A stretch of 64,000 nucleotides of DNA from Semisulcospira habei. Taxonomy: Eukaryota > Mollusca > Gastropoda > Semisulcospiridae. A model generated the notes under the pieces. That model did no database searches. It was not told where the DNA came from and saw only the letters and a program-made list of their open reading frames with translations. The translations under genes and the position numbers were made by a program. This document shows positions 63,634 through 64,000 of the stretch, piece by piece. Within the stretch, counting starts at the first letter, position 1, and each line of letters begins with the position of its first letter. The stretch is from positions 206,801,342-206,865,341 of the forward strand of contig BTPG01000003.1 in the NCBI GenBank assembly GCA_036245525.1, read 5' to 3'.

Positions 63634-64000
63634 TATTTGAACGTTACCATGAAAAGGGACTGGCTAGCTACATAACTAGTCCTGGCATGACATCAGACGC
63701 ATTTTTAAAATCCATTAAGATACAGATAGGCTTGCTATCTGATCCAGCGATGGTTAACAGTGTGGAACGCAGTTTGAGTGGTGGCATAAGTATAGCAGCA
63801 AATAATTATGCCAAAGCTAACAACAAATATCTTGATGACTTTGACTCCTTATGGTCAAGGCCATATATTACACACCTTGACGCTAATAACCCTTATGGAT
63901 TCCTGATGACCAAGTTATTGCCCTTGAAAAACTTTTAACTGCATGATTTGTCACAGTGTGATATAACAGACTTAACAAACCGTATTATGGCTCATGATCA

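Larger units (their letters stand above)
61330..64000 (+). pseudogene. Polinton/Maverick family-B DNA polymerase, interrupted three times
   Basis: Coding motifs on the plus strand: HSEPVIYRGENEAGEFL, VCWICEQHL, DHDHITG, YRGAAHSKCNLKLKIYPK, NLKGHDSRIIMW (to about 61708); then SGLASLAEGLSEFPITSKYF, KKGVYPYEYIDHW, SLPPKEILF (62252-62440); then TSPGMTSDAFLKSIKIQIGL, GGISIAANNYAKANNKYLDD and THLDANNPYGFLMTKLLP (63687-63938), the polymerase motif-A region with LDANNxYG. A 25-base G-run, a SINE, an S2 element with a nested MITE, and stops separate the pieces. It continues past the window edge. Confidence 0.8.

Overview
The window is animal nuclear DNA, most likely from a gastropod or other mollusc. 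The signs are low gene density, short exons with GT/AG borders, a lectin/EGF receptor gene of the kind expanded in molluscs, and very dense families of LINEs, SINEs, hairpin elements, Polinton remnants and a Ty3/gypsy retrovirus-like element. All family names come from protein motifs and repeat structure read by eye; no database search was possible.

Layout. 0-6.5 kb: a composite repeat block (TTAA hairpin element, LINE ORF1 zinc-knuckle remnant, piggyBac-type zinc ribbon, nested LINEs, Polinton polymerase fragment). A second copy of this block lies at 44.1-47.0 kb. 8.1-14.2 kb: a striking field of about 20 dispersed copies of a 16-17 bp motif (core AAGTTATGT), enclosing a second field with core GTCAAACATTACAACA and a few weak exon candidates. 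14.3-22.1 kb: LINE, SINE and hairpin elements. 22.2-24.9 kb: three phase-1 exons of a host gene (fucolectin-type FTP domain, then an EGF-like module), invaded by a LINE and by two hairpin families. 26-29.8 kb: SINEs and hairpins. 30.2-33.3 kb, minus strand: a C2H2 zinc-finger gene with two unusual peptide repeats and a decaying finger array. 34.7-42 kb: a SINE split by a LINE, then a nearly complete APE-type LINE.

47.9-60.9 kb is a nest of four layers. A CR1/L2-like LINE was split by a DNA element with long inverted repeats, termini starting CAC, and one ORF whose Cys/His/Trp pattern resembles the N-terminal region of RAG1 (compare the N-RAG-TP elements known from Aplysia). That element was split by a complete 9.7-kb gypsy element with gag, pol and an env-like ORF. 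The gypsy gag was in turn split by a 378-bp SINE-like element. Target-site duplications at the joints give the order of events. 61.3-64.0 kb: a Polinton family-B DNA polymerase remnant, itself split by a tRNA-derived SINE, another SINE-like family and a pogo-like MITE; it runs off the right edge.

Only two loci look like host genes: the lectin/EGF exons and the zinc-finger gene. Both carry frame damage in this sequence. Most of the rest is mobile DNA at different stages of decay.
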